Assembly: GCF_030409875.1 (NCBI RefSeq)
Contig: NZ_JAUFQR010000001.1
Location: 1,364,001 to 1,428,000, forward strand
Source of the DNA: Chryseobacterium tructae
GTDB lineage: Bacteria; Bacteroidota; Bacteroidia; Flavobacteriales; Weeksellaceae
Direction: 5' to 3'
Length of the DNA stretch: 64,000 bases
Part shown: positions 26,978 to 35,563 of the stretch, in pieces
Numbering within the stretch: the first letter of the stretch is position 1
How the letters are laid out: each line of letters begins with the position of its first letter
Position numbers and translations under genes: made by a program
Notes under the pieces: generated by a model
Database searches by the model: none
Told to the model about the DNA's origin: nothing
The model's input: only the letters and a program-made list of their open reading frames with translations

Positions 26978-27979
26978 ATGAAAAATGAGATAAAGTCCTT
27001 AACCGGATTAAGGGGAGTTGTAGCGTTATGGGTTACTTTTTTTCATTTAAGTCACTTTAAAATTGATCTTATCCAGACTGTTGTAAAGAAAGGATATGTT
27101 GCAGTAGATATCTTTTTTGTATTAAGCGCATTTTTATTAGCTATTTCTTATGCAGATAAATTTAAAACATTAGATTTTAGTGCAATACAGAAATTCTATA
27201 AGAAAAGAGTTAACAGAATTTATCCAGCTTATTTTCTATCTGTTATTTTTATTGCTGTTTTCCTCATTGATACCTCAAAGACGAAATTCTTGATTAATAC
27301 TGCTTTATTGCAGTGTTTTTTTAATCCCAATTATTCATTAGGCACAGTTTATTGGTCATTAAGTACCGAATGGATCTGTTATCTAATATTTCCTTTCTTG
27401 CTTTTCTTTATTGTTCGATACAAAATACGCAGTGAAATATTAATTGTTGCAGGCTTAAGCTTAAGGCTGATTCTTCCATATCTTCCGGATCATTTATATC
27501 TTGGTTCAGATATGCAGATGCCTGTAGCTAAATCTACCAATTATCTCGATCTTACTCATGGTCTAACTTCCCTAGTAAGAACGGTATCATCATATCTTTT
27601 GGGAATAGGAATTGCTTTTTTGCCAGGGTTTGCATTGCGAAAAAAAATAGTGGCCTATGTTGCATTAATCTTGTCTGTGGTATTATTATATACAGAAAAA
27701 GGACTGTTTTTTATTCCGTTATTATCAGCAATAATGATTAAACAGCTGTACGATGGGGAAGATAGTGTGATTAAAAGATTTTTGGGAAGCAACATGGTTT
27801 ATTTTCTTGGAAACATCTCTTATTCATTGTATATCATCCATTATATCGTATTGAGAGAAAGAATAATATGGGTGAGATCAGAGCTTCTTAATAGTTTCCT
27901 GTTAATTGGTTTGTCTATTCTGTTATCCTACTTTTCATATATTTTAATTGAAAGAAAAGTGAAGATATTTAAAGTCTGA
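26978..27979 (+). CDS. Acyltransferase 3 family membrane protein (OafA-like)
   Basis: 333 residues with about ten membrane helices. The family signatures are [17 protein letters not shown] at residues 7-23, with the catalytic-type histidine H22, and [15 protein letters not shown] followed by [12 protein letters not shown]. These enzymes O-acylate surface sugars or antibiotics using cytoplasmic acyl donors. No glycan synthesis genes are nearby, so the acceptor is unknown. Confidence 0.88.
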   Translation: MKNEIKSLTGLRGVVALWVTFFHLSHFKIDLIQTVVKKGYVAVDIFFVLSAFLLAISYADKFKTLDFSAIQKFYKKRVNRIYPAYFLSVIFIAVFLIDTSKTKFLINTALLQCFFNPNYSLGTVYWSLSTEWICYLIFPFLLFFIVRYKIRSEILIVAGLSLRLILPYLPDHLYLGSDMQMPVAKSTNYLDLTHGLTSLVRTVSSYLLGIGIAFLPGFALRKKIVAYVALILSVVLLYTEKGLFFIPLLSAIMIKQLYDGEDSVIKRFLGSNMVYFLGNISYSLYIIHYIVLRERIIWVRSELLNSFLLIGLSILLSYFSYILIERKVKIFKV

Positions 27980-28004
27980 GCTATGCTTTTATTTTTATAT
28001 TAAT

Positions 28005-28012
28005 TACTTTTG
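28005..28012 (+). promoter_or_regulatory. Candidate -7 box for ung
   Basis: TACTTTTG matches TAnnTTTG and lies only 5 bases before the ung ATG. Transcription would begin at or very near the start codon, giving a nearly leaderless mRNA. No clear -33 TTG is present. Confidence 0.4.
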
Positions 28013-28016
28013 CAAT

Positions 28017-28658
28017 ATGACCTGGACAGAAATTTTAGCCCCGATAAAAAGCACAGAATATTTTACAACTCTTTGGGAAAAAGTTAAAAATGAATATGCA
28101 ACGACAAAAGTTTTTCCACCGAAAAATCAAATTTTCAGAGCGTTAGAATTGACCCCTTTTGACGATGTAGAAGTCGTTATCATTGGCCAGGATCCTTACC
28201 ATAACGATTATCAGGCTAATGGGTTGTGTTTTTCCGTGTCTGAGCAGGTGACTGCTCCGCCATCTCTTAAAAATATTTTTATTGAATTAAAAGATGATCT
28301 AGGTGTTGTAAGAACTTCCAAAGAGCTGGATGACTGGGGAAAACAAGGTGTTCTTTTATTGAACGCAACGTTAACGGTTCGTGCCCACTCACCCAATTCT
28401 CATAAAGATCTTGGCTGGGAGACATTTACCAACTATATTATCAAAGAAATTTCTGATAAAAAAGAAAATGTGGTTTTCGTATTGTGGGGGGCTTTTGCAC
28501 AGAAAAAAGCCGAACTCATTGATCCGGCTAAGCATTTTATATTGAAATCGGCGCATCCGTCACCGTTTTCTGTTTATAGAGGATTCTTCGGAAGCAAGCC
28601 TTTTTCAAAAATTAATGAATATCTTGTTTCCAAAGGGAAGAAACCTATTTCGTGGTAG
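28017..28658 (+). CDS. ung: Uracil-DNA glycosylase
   Basis: Removes uracil from DNA in base-excision repair. The family 1 motifs are intact: the water-activating GQDPYH (residues 57-62, catalytic D59), FSV for uracil stacking, and the DNA-intercalating HPSPFSVYRGF near residues 183-193. The length of 213 residues is normal. The 3' end overlaps the convergent lipoprotein gene by 14 bases. Confidence 0.96.
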   Translation: MTWTEILAPIKSTEYFTTLWEKVKNEYATTKVFPPKNQIFRALELTPFDDVEVVIIGQDPYHNDYQANGLCFSVSEQVTAPPSLKNIFIELKDDLGVVRTSKELDDWGKQGVLLLNATLTVRAHSPNSHKDLGWETFTNYIIKEISDKKENVVFVLWGAFAQKKAELIDPAKHFILKSAHPSPFSVYRGFFGSKPFSKINEYLVSKGKKPISW

Positions 28659-29145
28659 TATTGGATGAAGCTCCGGCTTTTTTAATACTGATTCCTATTT
28701 TATAATTTCCATTTAATGCTGTAGTACCGCCTGCTTCTTTAGGGTAAGGATTTACTTCTTGTAACGTAATTGTGTACCCGTTGAAATCAGCAGATTGATG
28801 ATAATTACGGTTGGGAAAATCCATGCTGGCCAGATTTAAAAGCATAGGTCTGGTAGAAGTTCCCATCACTTCAATTTGAGCAAGAGCTACTCCCGCCCAG
28901 ATACAGTTGACCCCTTCAGGGCAACGACTGTCTTCAGAAACTCCTTTGAAGGTAATATTCATCTGATATTCTTTCAGAAATTTATTTTCTCCTTCACTCA
29001 AATAGATGATGCCATTTTTTTGGCTATTCGAAGTTGTATTGGTTGTCATTTGAGGTGCTTTTGATTCTGTTTTGGCTTTCTTTTGAGCATCGCATCCCGT
29101 TAATGCAAAAATTCCCAAACTGAATATGACGGCTTTATGGAACAT
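28645..29145 (-). CDS. Putative lipoprotein
   Basis: Starting from the ATG at 29145, the 166-residue product has a lipoprotein signal (AVIFSLGIFALTGC) and a lysine-rich linker. The mature domain has a C-x-x-x-x-x-C pattern (SRCPEGVNCIWAGVALAQIEV), which is common in secreted proteins of this phylum. An upstream in-frame ATG at 29178 would overlap the next gene. Function unknown. Confidence 0.72.
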   Translation of the reverse strand: MFHKAVIFSLGIFALTGCDAQKKAKTESKAPQMTTNTTSNSQKNGIIYLSEGENKFLKEYQMNITFKGVSEDSRCPEGVNCIWAGVALAQIEVMGTSTRPMLLNLASMDFPNRNYHQSADFNGYTITLQEVNPYPKEAGGTTALNGNYKIGISIKKAGASSNTTTK

Positions 29146-29164
29146 AGTTTTTCTGTTTTTAGGG

Positions 29165-29656
29165 TTAAATGATATCAAACATATTAAGAAGTACTACCAA
29201 AAACATTGCCACACCCACTACGAAACTGAAACCCGTCCCATAAATAAAACCAATTAAAGCTCCTTTAGTGGATTGTAAGGCCTTATTCATATCCTTACTA
29301 TCATGAAGAAGTTCGCCGATAAATACCCCAGCAAACATTCCAATCAGAAAACCCAAAGGAATCGGAATAAATATTCCTACGATGGTTCCTATCACAGATC
29401 CTATACTTCCCCAGCGTGTCCCCCCATATTTCCTGTTGGTTCTTGCCGGAATCACATAGCTTAAAACAACAGAAGCCGCAGTGAGAATTCCAAAAGCCCA
29501 GATATAGATCATCGGAAGATCAGCGTTCGTCCCAAACTTGTAGATCAATAAGCCACAAATACTTAATAGAAGTCCAGGTAAAACAGGGAGAAATGTTCCC
29601 AGTATCCCGACAAATAACAAAACAAGACAGAGAATATTAATAATAGTTGTATCCAT
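29165..29656 (-). CDS. DUF456 membrane protein
   Basis: From the ATG at 29656 the product has 163 residues. The glycine-rich helices of DUF456 are visible (LCLVLLFVGILGTFLPVLPG and GTRWGSIGSVIGTIVGIF, then IPLGFLIGMFAGVFIGELL). The family is a small integral membrane protein of unknown function. I chose the later ATG because it begins directly before the first helix. It lies 20 bases upstream of the lipoprotein gene. Confidence 0.85.
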   Translation of the reverse strand: MDTTIINILCLVLLFVGILGTFLPVLPGLLLSICGLLIYKFGTNADLPMIYIWAFGILTAASVVLSYVIPARTNRKYGGTRWGSIGSVIGTIVGIFIPIPLGFLIGMFAGVFIGELLHDSKDMNKALQSTKGALIGFIYGTGFSFVVGVAMFLVVLLNMFDII

Positions 29657-29820
29657 TTTTTTTAATATAGACGAAGATATGAAACCTGAGTGATTCAATA
29701 AATATGCCTGATGATGAAAATACAGAGTTTCCCAACAAATAAAAAAAGAAATTTATAAGGACTTTTTAAATTTGGGATGAAAATTGATTACGAATACTCA
29801 TATCATCACCCTTAATTTTA

Positions 29821-29828
29821 TAAATTTG
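29821..29828 (+). promoter_or_regulatory. Candidate -7 box for the MscS gene
   Basis: TAAATTTG matches TAnnTTTG and lies 5 bases before the ATG at 29834. A good -33 element is not seen. Confidence 0.4.
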
Positions 29829-29833
29829 CTGTA

Positions 29834-31102
29834 ATGAAAGATGACCTACAGGATACTAAAAACTATTTGCAGGAAATAAGCGAACAGTTGTACTTATATA
29901 TTACTCAGATTTCTCCCACCGGGCTGGATTGGGTGATTCATATTATTGTAAAACTGGCATTGCTTTGTGCTGTATTTTTGATTGTAGATTTTGTGCTTAA
30001 GTTCAGCATCAATGCTGTTTTCCGTCTTTTTCATAATGAAGAAAAATTTCCGGTACTTAAATCTATATATCAATCCAAGATCACGAATTCAGTAGCTCAT
30101 TTTGCCGCTCTGACTATCGTTGGCGGGATACAAGGATCTATATTTCCTGAAGGAGCATTGCCTAAAACGACAATCTTTATTATACGTTGTGTGAATCTGG
30201 GATTAGTAATGATTCTCGCGGGAATGTTGTACAGATCATTAACTGCATTAAGAAATTATTTTTCTATCAAGCAGGACTTTTATAAAATCATGGCTTTGAA
30301 TGCTATTTCAGAAACGGTAAAAATCCTTGGCCTTTTTGTGTTCACAGTTGTGGGGCTCTGCGTCATCTTCGGGATCAAAGGGACAACGATTGTAGGAAGT
30401 TTAGGAGCTATTACCGCAGTTCTGGTTCTCGTTTTCAGAGATACGATTCTAGGTTTTGTAACCGGGATTCACGTGGCTACTTCCAAGAATATGAAAGTAG
30501 GAGATTGGATCAGTATTCCTAAATACAGCATAGAAGGAAATATTACAGAAATAAGTCTTCTGACGACGAAAATTACCAATTTTGATAAAACGGTTTCCAC
30601 TATTCCTACTTATGATTTCCTGACTACAGAAATCAAGAATATGCAGGTTATGTCTGAATCCAATAACAGAAGAATTAAGAAATCTATTTATTTTAATATC
30701 AATTCCTTTAAGTTTCTTACTGATGAGGATATTGAACGTTTGAAAGAAATCAATCTTATTGCAGATTATCTGGAGCAAAAAAGAGTAGAAATAAGGAATG
30801 AAAAAGAAAGTCTGAGTAATAATGATAAGACCATTAATGGCAGGCAGCTTACCAATATCGGTGTTTTCAGATATTATGCCCAAAAATATATAGAAAACGA
30901 TCCTGATATTGAAAAAAATGCAACAAGAATGGTTCGTCAGTTGGAAATTACTCCTCAGGGATTACCGCTTGAAGTTTATTGCTTCGCCAATGACTCCAAA
31001 TGGGAGCATTTTGAGCAAATTCAGGCTGATATTTTTGACCACTTACTCGTGGCTTCAAAGGAATTTGAACTTCAGGTGATGCAGGTAAGCATTAAAGTAT
31101 AA
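29834..31102 (+). CDS. MscS-family mechanosensitive ion channel
   Basis: 422 residues, larger than E. coli MscS (286). The N-terminal part has about four helices. The pore-lining helix and beta domain are recognisable in GSLGAITAVLVLVFRDTILGF and VGDWISIPKYSIEGNITEISLLTTKI. The C-terminal cytoplasmic part is longer than in MscS, with an inserted charged region (EQKRVEIRNEKESLSNNDKT). It is probably an osmotic relief valve of the YbdG-like or MscM type in the inner membrane. Confidence 0.9.
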   Translation: MKDDLQDTKNYLQEISEQLYLYITQISPTGLDWVIHIIVKLALLCAVFLIVDFVLKFSINAVFRLFHNEEKFPVLKSIYQSKITNSVAHFAALTIVGGIQGSIFPEGALPKTTIFIIRCVNLGLVMILAGMLYRSLTALRNYFSIKQDFYKIMALNAISETVKILGLFVFTVVGLCVIFGIKGTTIVGSLGAITAVLVLVFRDTILGFVTGIHVATSKNMKVGDWISIPKYSIEGNITEISLLTTKITNFDKTVSTIPTYDFLTTEIKNMQVMSESNNRRIKKSIYFNINSFKFLTDEDIERLKEINLIADYLEQKRVEIRNEKESLSNNDKTINGRQLTNIGVFRYYAQKYIENDPDIEKNATRMVRQLEITPQGLPLEVYCFANDSKWEHFEQIQADIFDHLLVASKEFELQVMQVSIKV

Positions 31103-31262
31103 AATAGAAAGATAAAACAAAGCCGTTGAGCTCTTTCTCAAAAAAAATCAATTTTAAATGATAAAGAAATTAGAACATCAAAAAGGAGTAGTAAGTTTGG
31201 ATAAGTTTCCCCTCTTTTGCTTCATTTTTCTAACTTCTACTATCTAACATCTAAATAAAAAA

Positions 31263-31982
31263 ATGACAAAACTAAGCGTAAACATCAATAAGATTGCGAC
31301 ATTAAGAAATGCAAGAGGAGGTGAAACACCAAGTGTGACAGAAGCAGCTATAAAGATTCAGGAATTCGGCGGTCAGGGAATTACCATTCACCCAAGACCA
31401 GACGAAAGACATATTACAAGAAAAGATGTATATGATCTGAAACCATTGGTGACGACTGAGTTTAATATTGAAGGAAATCCGCATCAATCATTTATTGATA
31501 TGGTATTGGACGTGAAACCAGAGCAAGTAACTTTAGTGCCTGATGCAGATGATGCTATCACTTCAAACGCAGGATGGGATACTAAAAGACACCTGGATTA
31601 TCTTACAGAGATTATTGCTGAATTTAAAAATGCAGGAATCCGTACTTCAATCTTTCTTGATCCTTTGCCTGAGTTGGTAGAATATGCTGCAAAGACAGGA
31701 GCAGACAGAATTGAATTGTATACGGAAGCTTATGCAAAAGACTATTTGTCCAATAAAGAGCAGGCGATCAAACCTTATTATGATACCGCTGTTGTTGCAA
31801 CTGAATTCGGATTGGGAATTAATGCGGGACATGATCTAAGCCTTGAGAATCTAAAATATTTTGCGGATACTATTCCCAATCTTTTAGAAGTATCCATTGG
31901 ACATGCTTTGGTCTCTGAGGCACTGTATATGGGCTTGGAAAACACAGTTCAATCTTATTTGAAAAGATTGGCAAAATGGTAA
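31263..31982 (+). CDS. pdxJ: Pyridoxine 5'-phosphate synthase
   Basis: Condenses 3-amino-1-phospho-acetone and deoxyxylulose 5-phosphate to pyridoxine phosphate in vitamin B6 synthesis. The 239-residue length and the motifs LSVNINKIATLRNARGG, ITIHPRPDERHI, INAGHDLSLEN and EVSIGHALVSEAL are standard. A T-rich stretch upstream contains a possible -7 box, TAAGTTTG, at 31192-31199. The downstream hydrolase starts 59 bases later. Confidence 0.95.
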   Translation: MTKLSVNINKIATLRNARGGETPSVTEAAIKIQEFGGQGITIHPRPDERHITRKDVYDLKPLVTTEFNIEGNPHQSFIDMVLDVKPEQVTLVPDADDAITSNAGWDTKRHLDYLTEIIAEFKNAGIRTSIFLDPLPELVEYAAKTGADRIELYTEAYAKDYLSNKEQAIKPYYDTAVVATEFGLGINAGHDLSLENLKYFADTIPNLLEVSIGHALVSEALYMGLENTVQSYLKRLAKW

Positions 31983-32041
31983 TAACAAAGAAGCTGGCAT
32001 AGGTTTTATCTGGCTTCTTACATTTAACTTCTATAAAAAAT

Positions 32042-32821
32042 ATGGAAATCTTAAACTCAAAAATATTTGGCGAAGGTTCTACCGCTACGCCGCTTTTAGT
32101 ATTTCACGGATTGTTTGGAATGCTTGATAACTGGGGAAGCTTCGGGAAAGATCTTGGAGAATATCTTCCGGTACATCTTATTGATCTTAGAAATCATGGA
32201 AGAAGTTTTCATTCTGATGATATGTCTCATGATGATCTCGCAGATGATATTTTCCGCTATATGGAGCATTATGGGATTCAGAAAGCTCATGTTTTAGGAC
32301 ATTCACTGGGAGGGAAAGCGGTGATGCAGTTTGCAATTAAATATCCTGAAAAAGTAGAGAAACTGATTGTTGTCGATATTTCACCAAAAGCATATCCGCC
32401 ACATCACCAGGGAATCATCAAAGCCTTGGAAACGGTAGACTTTAATACCGTAGGTTCAAGAAATGATGTAGAGGCTGTTTTGGCTCAGTATATTCCTGAA
32501 AGATCAACCATACAGTTTTTAACAAAGAACCTGTATTGGGATGATGATAAAAAGCTGAATTGGAGATTCAACCTTAAAACGTTATCCGAAAAGTATAATG
32601 AATTTGTATCAAATGCAGTGAAATATGGCGTTTTTGAAGGAGAGGCTTTATTCATAGCAGGGGAGAAATCCAATTATATTTTACCACAAGATGAATATGG
32701 AATAAAGCAACAGTTCCCCAAAGCTAAAATCGTAACGGTTAAAAATGCTGGACATTGGGTACAAGCGGAAAATCCTATGGATTTTGCTAATGTTGTTAAG
32801 CAATTTCTTGGTTTAGATTAA
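32042..32821 (+). CDS. Alpha/beta-fold hydrolase (YbfF-like esterase)
   Basis: 259 residues. The nucleophile elbow GHSLGG (about residues 86-91), the oxyanion-hole HGLFGMLDNW region, DLRNHGRS and the catalytic H in NAGHWVQAENP are all present. The pattern fits the YbfF group of short-chain acyl esterases. It lies behind pdxJ and ahead of the graspetide genes; its spacing suggests it does not belong to that cluster. Confidence 0.88.
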   Translation: MEILNSKIFGEGSTATPLLVFHGLFGMLDNWGSFGKDLGEYLPVHLIDLRNHGRSFHSDDMSHDDLADDIFRYMEHYGIQKAHVLGHSLGGKAVMQFAIKYPEKVEKLIVVDISPKAYPPHHQGIIKALETVDFNTVGSRNDVEAVLAQYIPERSTIQFLTKNLYWDDDKKLNWRFNLKTLSEKYNEFVSNAVKYGVFEGEALFIAGEKSNYILPQDEYGIKQQFPKAKIVTVKNAGHWVQAENPMDFANVVKQFLGLD

Positions 32822-32899
32822 TAATATTCTTGATTTTTTGATGATATGTTAAAATTATCTTAAAAAATTGATTTATTTCTCTGTAAGTTGAAAAAAGTG

Positions 32900-32907
32900 T
32901 ATCTTCG
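32900..32907 (+). promoter_or_regulatory. Weak candidate -7 box for the graspetide precursor
   Basis: TATCTTCG resembles TAnnTTTG with one mismatch and lies 29 bases before the precursor ATG. No TTG is at the right distance; one occurs at 32868, a 29-base spacer. Support is weak. Confidence 0.3.
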
Positions 32908-32935
32908 GGTATCAAATAAATAAAAATATTAACTT

Positions 32936-33154
32936 ATGGAAAACAAAAAATCAACCAAAAAGCCATTTTTTGCGTCATTTCTTGAAAAACAACTTAAAGA
33001 TCCGGAAACAGTAAAAGGAGGAACAATTATTACAATCCCGGAGAGGGATAGTGTTACATTACCTACCTTAGACGGTGCCACTTCTAAGCTGAGCGATATG
33101 GATCATACAATGAAATATCCTTCTGACGGTGACGATGATACGATCTTACTATAA
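32936..33154 (+). CDS. Microviridin-type graspetide precursor peptide
   Basis: 72 residues. The leader contains PFFASFLE at residues 10-17, the recognition helix that ATP-grasp ligases of the microviridin family bind (usually PFFARFLE). The core TMKYPSDGDDD (residues 58-68) matches the TxKxPSDx(E/D)(E/D) pattern. By analogy, esters join T58 to D64 and S63 to D66, and an amide joins K60 to D67, giving a tricyclic cage. Asp replaces the usual Glu at both acceptor positions, so two rings would be one carbon smaller, and D68 gives a spare acceptor. A GG pair at residues 28-29 could mark leader removal. There is only one core, unlike multicore relatives. Confidence 0.9.
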   Translation: MENKKSTKKPFFASFLEKQLKDPETVKGGTIITIPERDSVTLPTLDGATSKLSDMDHTMKYPSDGDDDTILL

Positions 33155-33194
33155 AATGATTATTTTATAATAACATATTAATAAAATTGTAACG

Positions 33195-33229
33195 AAAAGG
33201 GAAACTTAAAAGGTTAAGTTTCCCTTTTT
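33195..33229 (+). terminator. Terminator/attenuator between precursor and ligase genes
   Basis: AAAAGGGAAACTTAA (33195-33209) pairs perfectly with 33214-33228 across the loop AAGG and ends in a T-run. It lies 41 bases after the precursor stop and 15 before the first ligase ATG. Partial read-through would give many precursor copies per enzyme, a common arrangement in RiPP operons. Confidence 0.85.
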
Positions 33230-33243
33230 AATAAAATCGGCAA

Positions 33244-34200
33244 ATGATTCTCTGTATCACCCATTCACAGGATTTTTATACTATTGATCATTTCTTTCAA
33301 TACCTTTCCTCTAAAAATATTCCTTATTTCAGACTGAATTCAGATCGTTTGAACCATCTTCAGAAGATCAGCGTCAATGAAAATTCTTTTGAGATAACTG
33401 ATGAGCATGGAAATACCCTTCATTCGGATATGATTAAAGGAGTATGGCACAGAAAAGCATGGCGGATCAGTATACCTGAAGAACTCGACCAGGACTATGA
33501 AAAAATATTCCTGAATGAATATACAAACCTTCGCTATAATCTGTTGACTCAATTAGAGCATCTGCCTTGGATCAATCCTTATGAGAATGAAAAGAAGATT
33601 GACGGAAATAAAATGTTTCAGTTGAAAATTGCCCAACGAAATAATCTGCTCATTCCGCCCACTATTTTTTCTAATGATGAAGAAAAAGTAAAAGCTTTTT
33701 TTGATCAATATTGTTCAGGAAAAGCGATTGCTAAACTTCATAGTGTAACCAGAAAAACAATGAGTGGTGAAGGGATCGTTTCTACAATGGTGATTGAAGA
33801 AGATACATTGGAAAACCTTTCGGATATAATCTATTGTCCCATGATTTTTCAGCCTTATATCGATAAGGAATACGAATTGAGAATCATGTATATAGACGGT
33901 GAGTTTTATACCGGAAAGATCAATAATAGTGAAAATGCAGATTGGAGAGTAAGTCATGAAAATTATTTCTGGATAGCTTATGAACTTCCGGATGATATCA
34001 AATCTAATCTTACTTCTATGATGAAGGAAATGGGATTGTATACCGGAGCTATTGATATGATCCGGGGAAAGGACAGGAAGTATTATTTTTTGGAAGTCAA
34101 TCCGCAGGGAGAATGGGGAATGCTTCAAAAAGAGCTGGGTTTTCCCATCGCAGAAAGAATTGCCGAAAAGCTTATCAAAAGAATCAATATCCATGAATAA
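33244..34200 (+). CDS. Graspetide ATP-grasp ligase, first of two
   Basis: 318 residues in the MvdC/MvdD family of peptide ligases. The N-terminal domain starts LCITHSQDFYTIDHFFQYL, with the family motif VWHRKAW at residues 67-73 (usually VWxRR). ATP-grasp features follow: K in AKLHSVTRKTMSGEG and the metal-binding FLEVNPQGEWGML (E284, N286). These ligases activate Asp or Glu side chains as acyl phosphates and join them to Thr, Ser or Lys. The end GFPIAERIAEKL suggests the ester-forming type (MvdD/MdnC), but this is not certain. It overlaps the next gene by 8 bases. Confidence 0.88.
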   Translation: MILCITHSQDFYTIDHFFQYLSSKNIPYFRLNSDRLNHLQKISVNENSFEITDEHGNTLHSDMIKGVWHRKAWRISIPEELDQDYEKIFLNEYTNLRYNLLTQLEHLPWINPYENEKKIDGNKMFQLKIAQRNNLLIPPTIFSNDEEKVKAFFDQYCSGKAIAKLHSVTRKTMSGEGIVSTMVIEEDTLENLSDIIYCPMIFQPYIDKEYELRIMYIDGEFYTGKINNSENADWRVSHENYFWIAYELPDDIKSNLTSMMKEMGLYTGAIDMIRGKDRKYYFLEVNPQGEWGMLQKELGFPIAERIAEKLIKRINIHE

Positions 34201-35197
34201 AATATTAATTATAACACATACTGCAGATAATTTTTCCATTGAAAAAGTAACAGAATATATTCAGGATAACCATTGTGAGGTTATTCGATTTGATGTTGAT
34301 TTATATCCGTTGCAGAATAAATTGTCTACCGTTTTCCAGGATGGAGAATGGATTACAATCCTCGAGACAGCAGAAAAAAAATACCGGTTAGATGATATTT
34401 CAGCAGTTTGGTATCGCCGGGCTTATAATATAGGAAAAGGATTAAAAGAAGAGATAGATGGAAAGTTCTATAATGCGGCGATGGGAGAAATTCGCAATAC
34501 ATTATTTGGGTTTCTTGAATCTATTGATGCGTATTCATTAGGGAAACCAAGTGTTTACAGGAGGCTTGATAGCAAAGAAGAACAACTGAAAATTGCTCAT
34601 AAAATAGGACTTACTGTTCCCGAAACTTGTCTTACCAATAATCCTGAAGAAGCAAAGCAATTTATTTTGAAACATCAGAATGTTGTGGCTAAAATGCAAA
34701 CAGGCTTTGCGATCTATGAGGATGGTGTAGAAAATGTAGTGTTCACCAATGTTGTGAGTGAAGATAAACTTGAAGAACTGGATTCACTTTTGTATTGCCC
34801 GATGCAGTTTCAGAAGATGATTCAAAAGAAAAAGGAACTTCGGGTTACCATAGTGGGAAGAGATGTGTACGCTTTTGAAGTAGATTCCCAACAGTTTGAA
34901 GATGCTAAAGTGGATTGGAGAAAAGATGGTGTTAATTTGTTAGATAAATGGACACCGACAGAATTACCAACAGAGGTTCAAGAAAAACTTCTGGAGCTTC
35001 TCGATGTTTACAATGTTGACTACGGAGCAATAGACATTATTGTTTCTCCGGAGGATGAGTATTATTTTATAGAAATCAATGCCGCAGGAGAATTTTTCTG
35101 GCTGGATAATCGTACGGAAGGAAACCTGATCTCTAAAAGTATTGCAGATGTTTTGTGTGATAAAGCTCCGAGGAGAGACAATGTAGTGATGGTATAA
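34193..35197 (+). CDS. Graspetide ATP-grasp ligase, second of two
   Basis: From the ATG at 34193 the product has 334 residues. It begins NKILIITHTADNFSIEKV and carries VWYRR at residues 72-76, an intact copy of the family motif. The metal-binding segment is FIEINAAGEFFWLDN (E294, N296). The start lies inside the end of the first ligase gene, so translation is coupled. Two ligases are expected for a microviridin-type product: one makes the esters and one the Lys-Asp amide. The EFFWLD end suggests the amide-forming type (MvdC/MdnB), but assignment is tentative. No GNAT, transporter or peptidase gene follows. Confidence 0.88.
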   Translation: MNKILIITHTADNFSIEKVTEYIQDNHCEVIRFDVDLYPLQNKLSTVFQDGEWITILETAEKKYRLDDISAVWYRRAYNIGKGLKEEIDGKFYNAAMGEIRNTLFGFLESIDAYSLGKPSVYRRLDSKEEQLKIAHKIGLTVPETCLTNNPEEAKQFILKHQNVVAKMQTGFAIYEDGVENVVFTNVVSEDKLEELDSLLYCPMQFQKMIQKKKELRVTIVGRDVYAFEVDSQQFEDAKVDWRKDGVNLLDKWTPTELPTEVQEKLLELLDVYNVDYGAIDIIVSPEDEYYFIEINAAGEFFWLDNRTEGNLISKSIADVLCDKAPRRDNVVMV

Positions 35198-35228
35198 TGA
35201 TATAAATGATTAACTTTTTATATAGTAG

Positions 35229-35262
35229 TCCTGGAGGTTTTTTAGCTTCCAGGGCTTTTTTT
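35229..35262 (+). terminator. Terminator of the graspetide operon
   Basis: CCTGGA and TCCAGG form a stem, extended by G-T pairing, followed by a run of seven T. It lies 32 bases after the second ligase stop and marks the end of the cluster. Confidence 0.7.
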
Positions 35263-35463
35263 AACCCCCTCTTCCAAAAGATAGGGATTTTCACTAAGCT
35301 TCATAGACTTCTTATAAACAAAGCTGGTAACTTAAATTTCTTAAGTGTTCAAAAACTTTTGTGTCTAAAATAATAAGGATCTCTTTTTAGTTTCATATTT
35401 TGTGATTTCCAGAATGATAATATTGGTTAAATAAACTTGAATTTTGCTTTAAAAATCGCAAAT

Positions 35464-35493
35464 TTGCAAAAGCAGTTTTTTAGGTAACTTTTG
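35464..35493 (+). promoter_or_regulatory. Candidate promoter of the epimerase-acyl-CoA synthetase pair
   Basis: TTG (35464-35466), an 18-base spacer and TAACTTTTG (35485-35493) approximate the Bacteroidetes promoter, with one extra base in the -7 box. The start codon lies 70 bases downstream. The rest of 35263-35563 shows no gene. Confidence 0.4.
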
Positions 35494-35563
35494 CAGAAAC
35501 CTGAAGAATTGCCGGATAGAAAATATTGTCATATTTTAGTCAGCAATCAAGTAACATACATTA

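Noticed and set aside
33244..35197. ATP-grasp genes considered as D-Ala-D-Ala ligase or RimK-like glutamate ligases
   Set aside because: The VWxRR motif, the paired overlapping arrangement and the adjacent precursor with leader PFFASFLE fit the graspetide ligases specifically.
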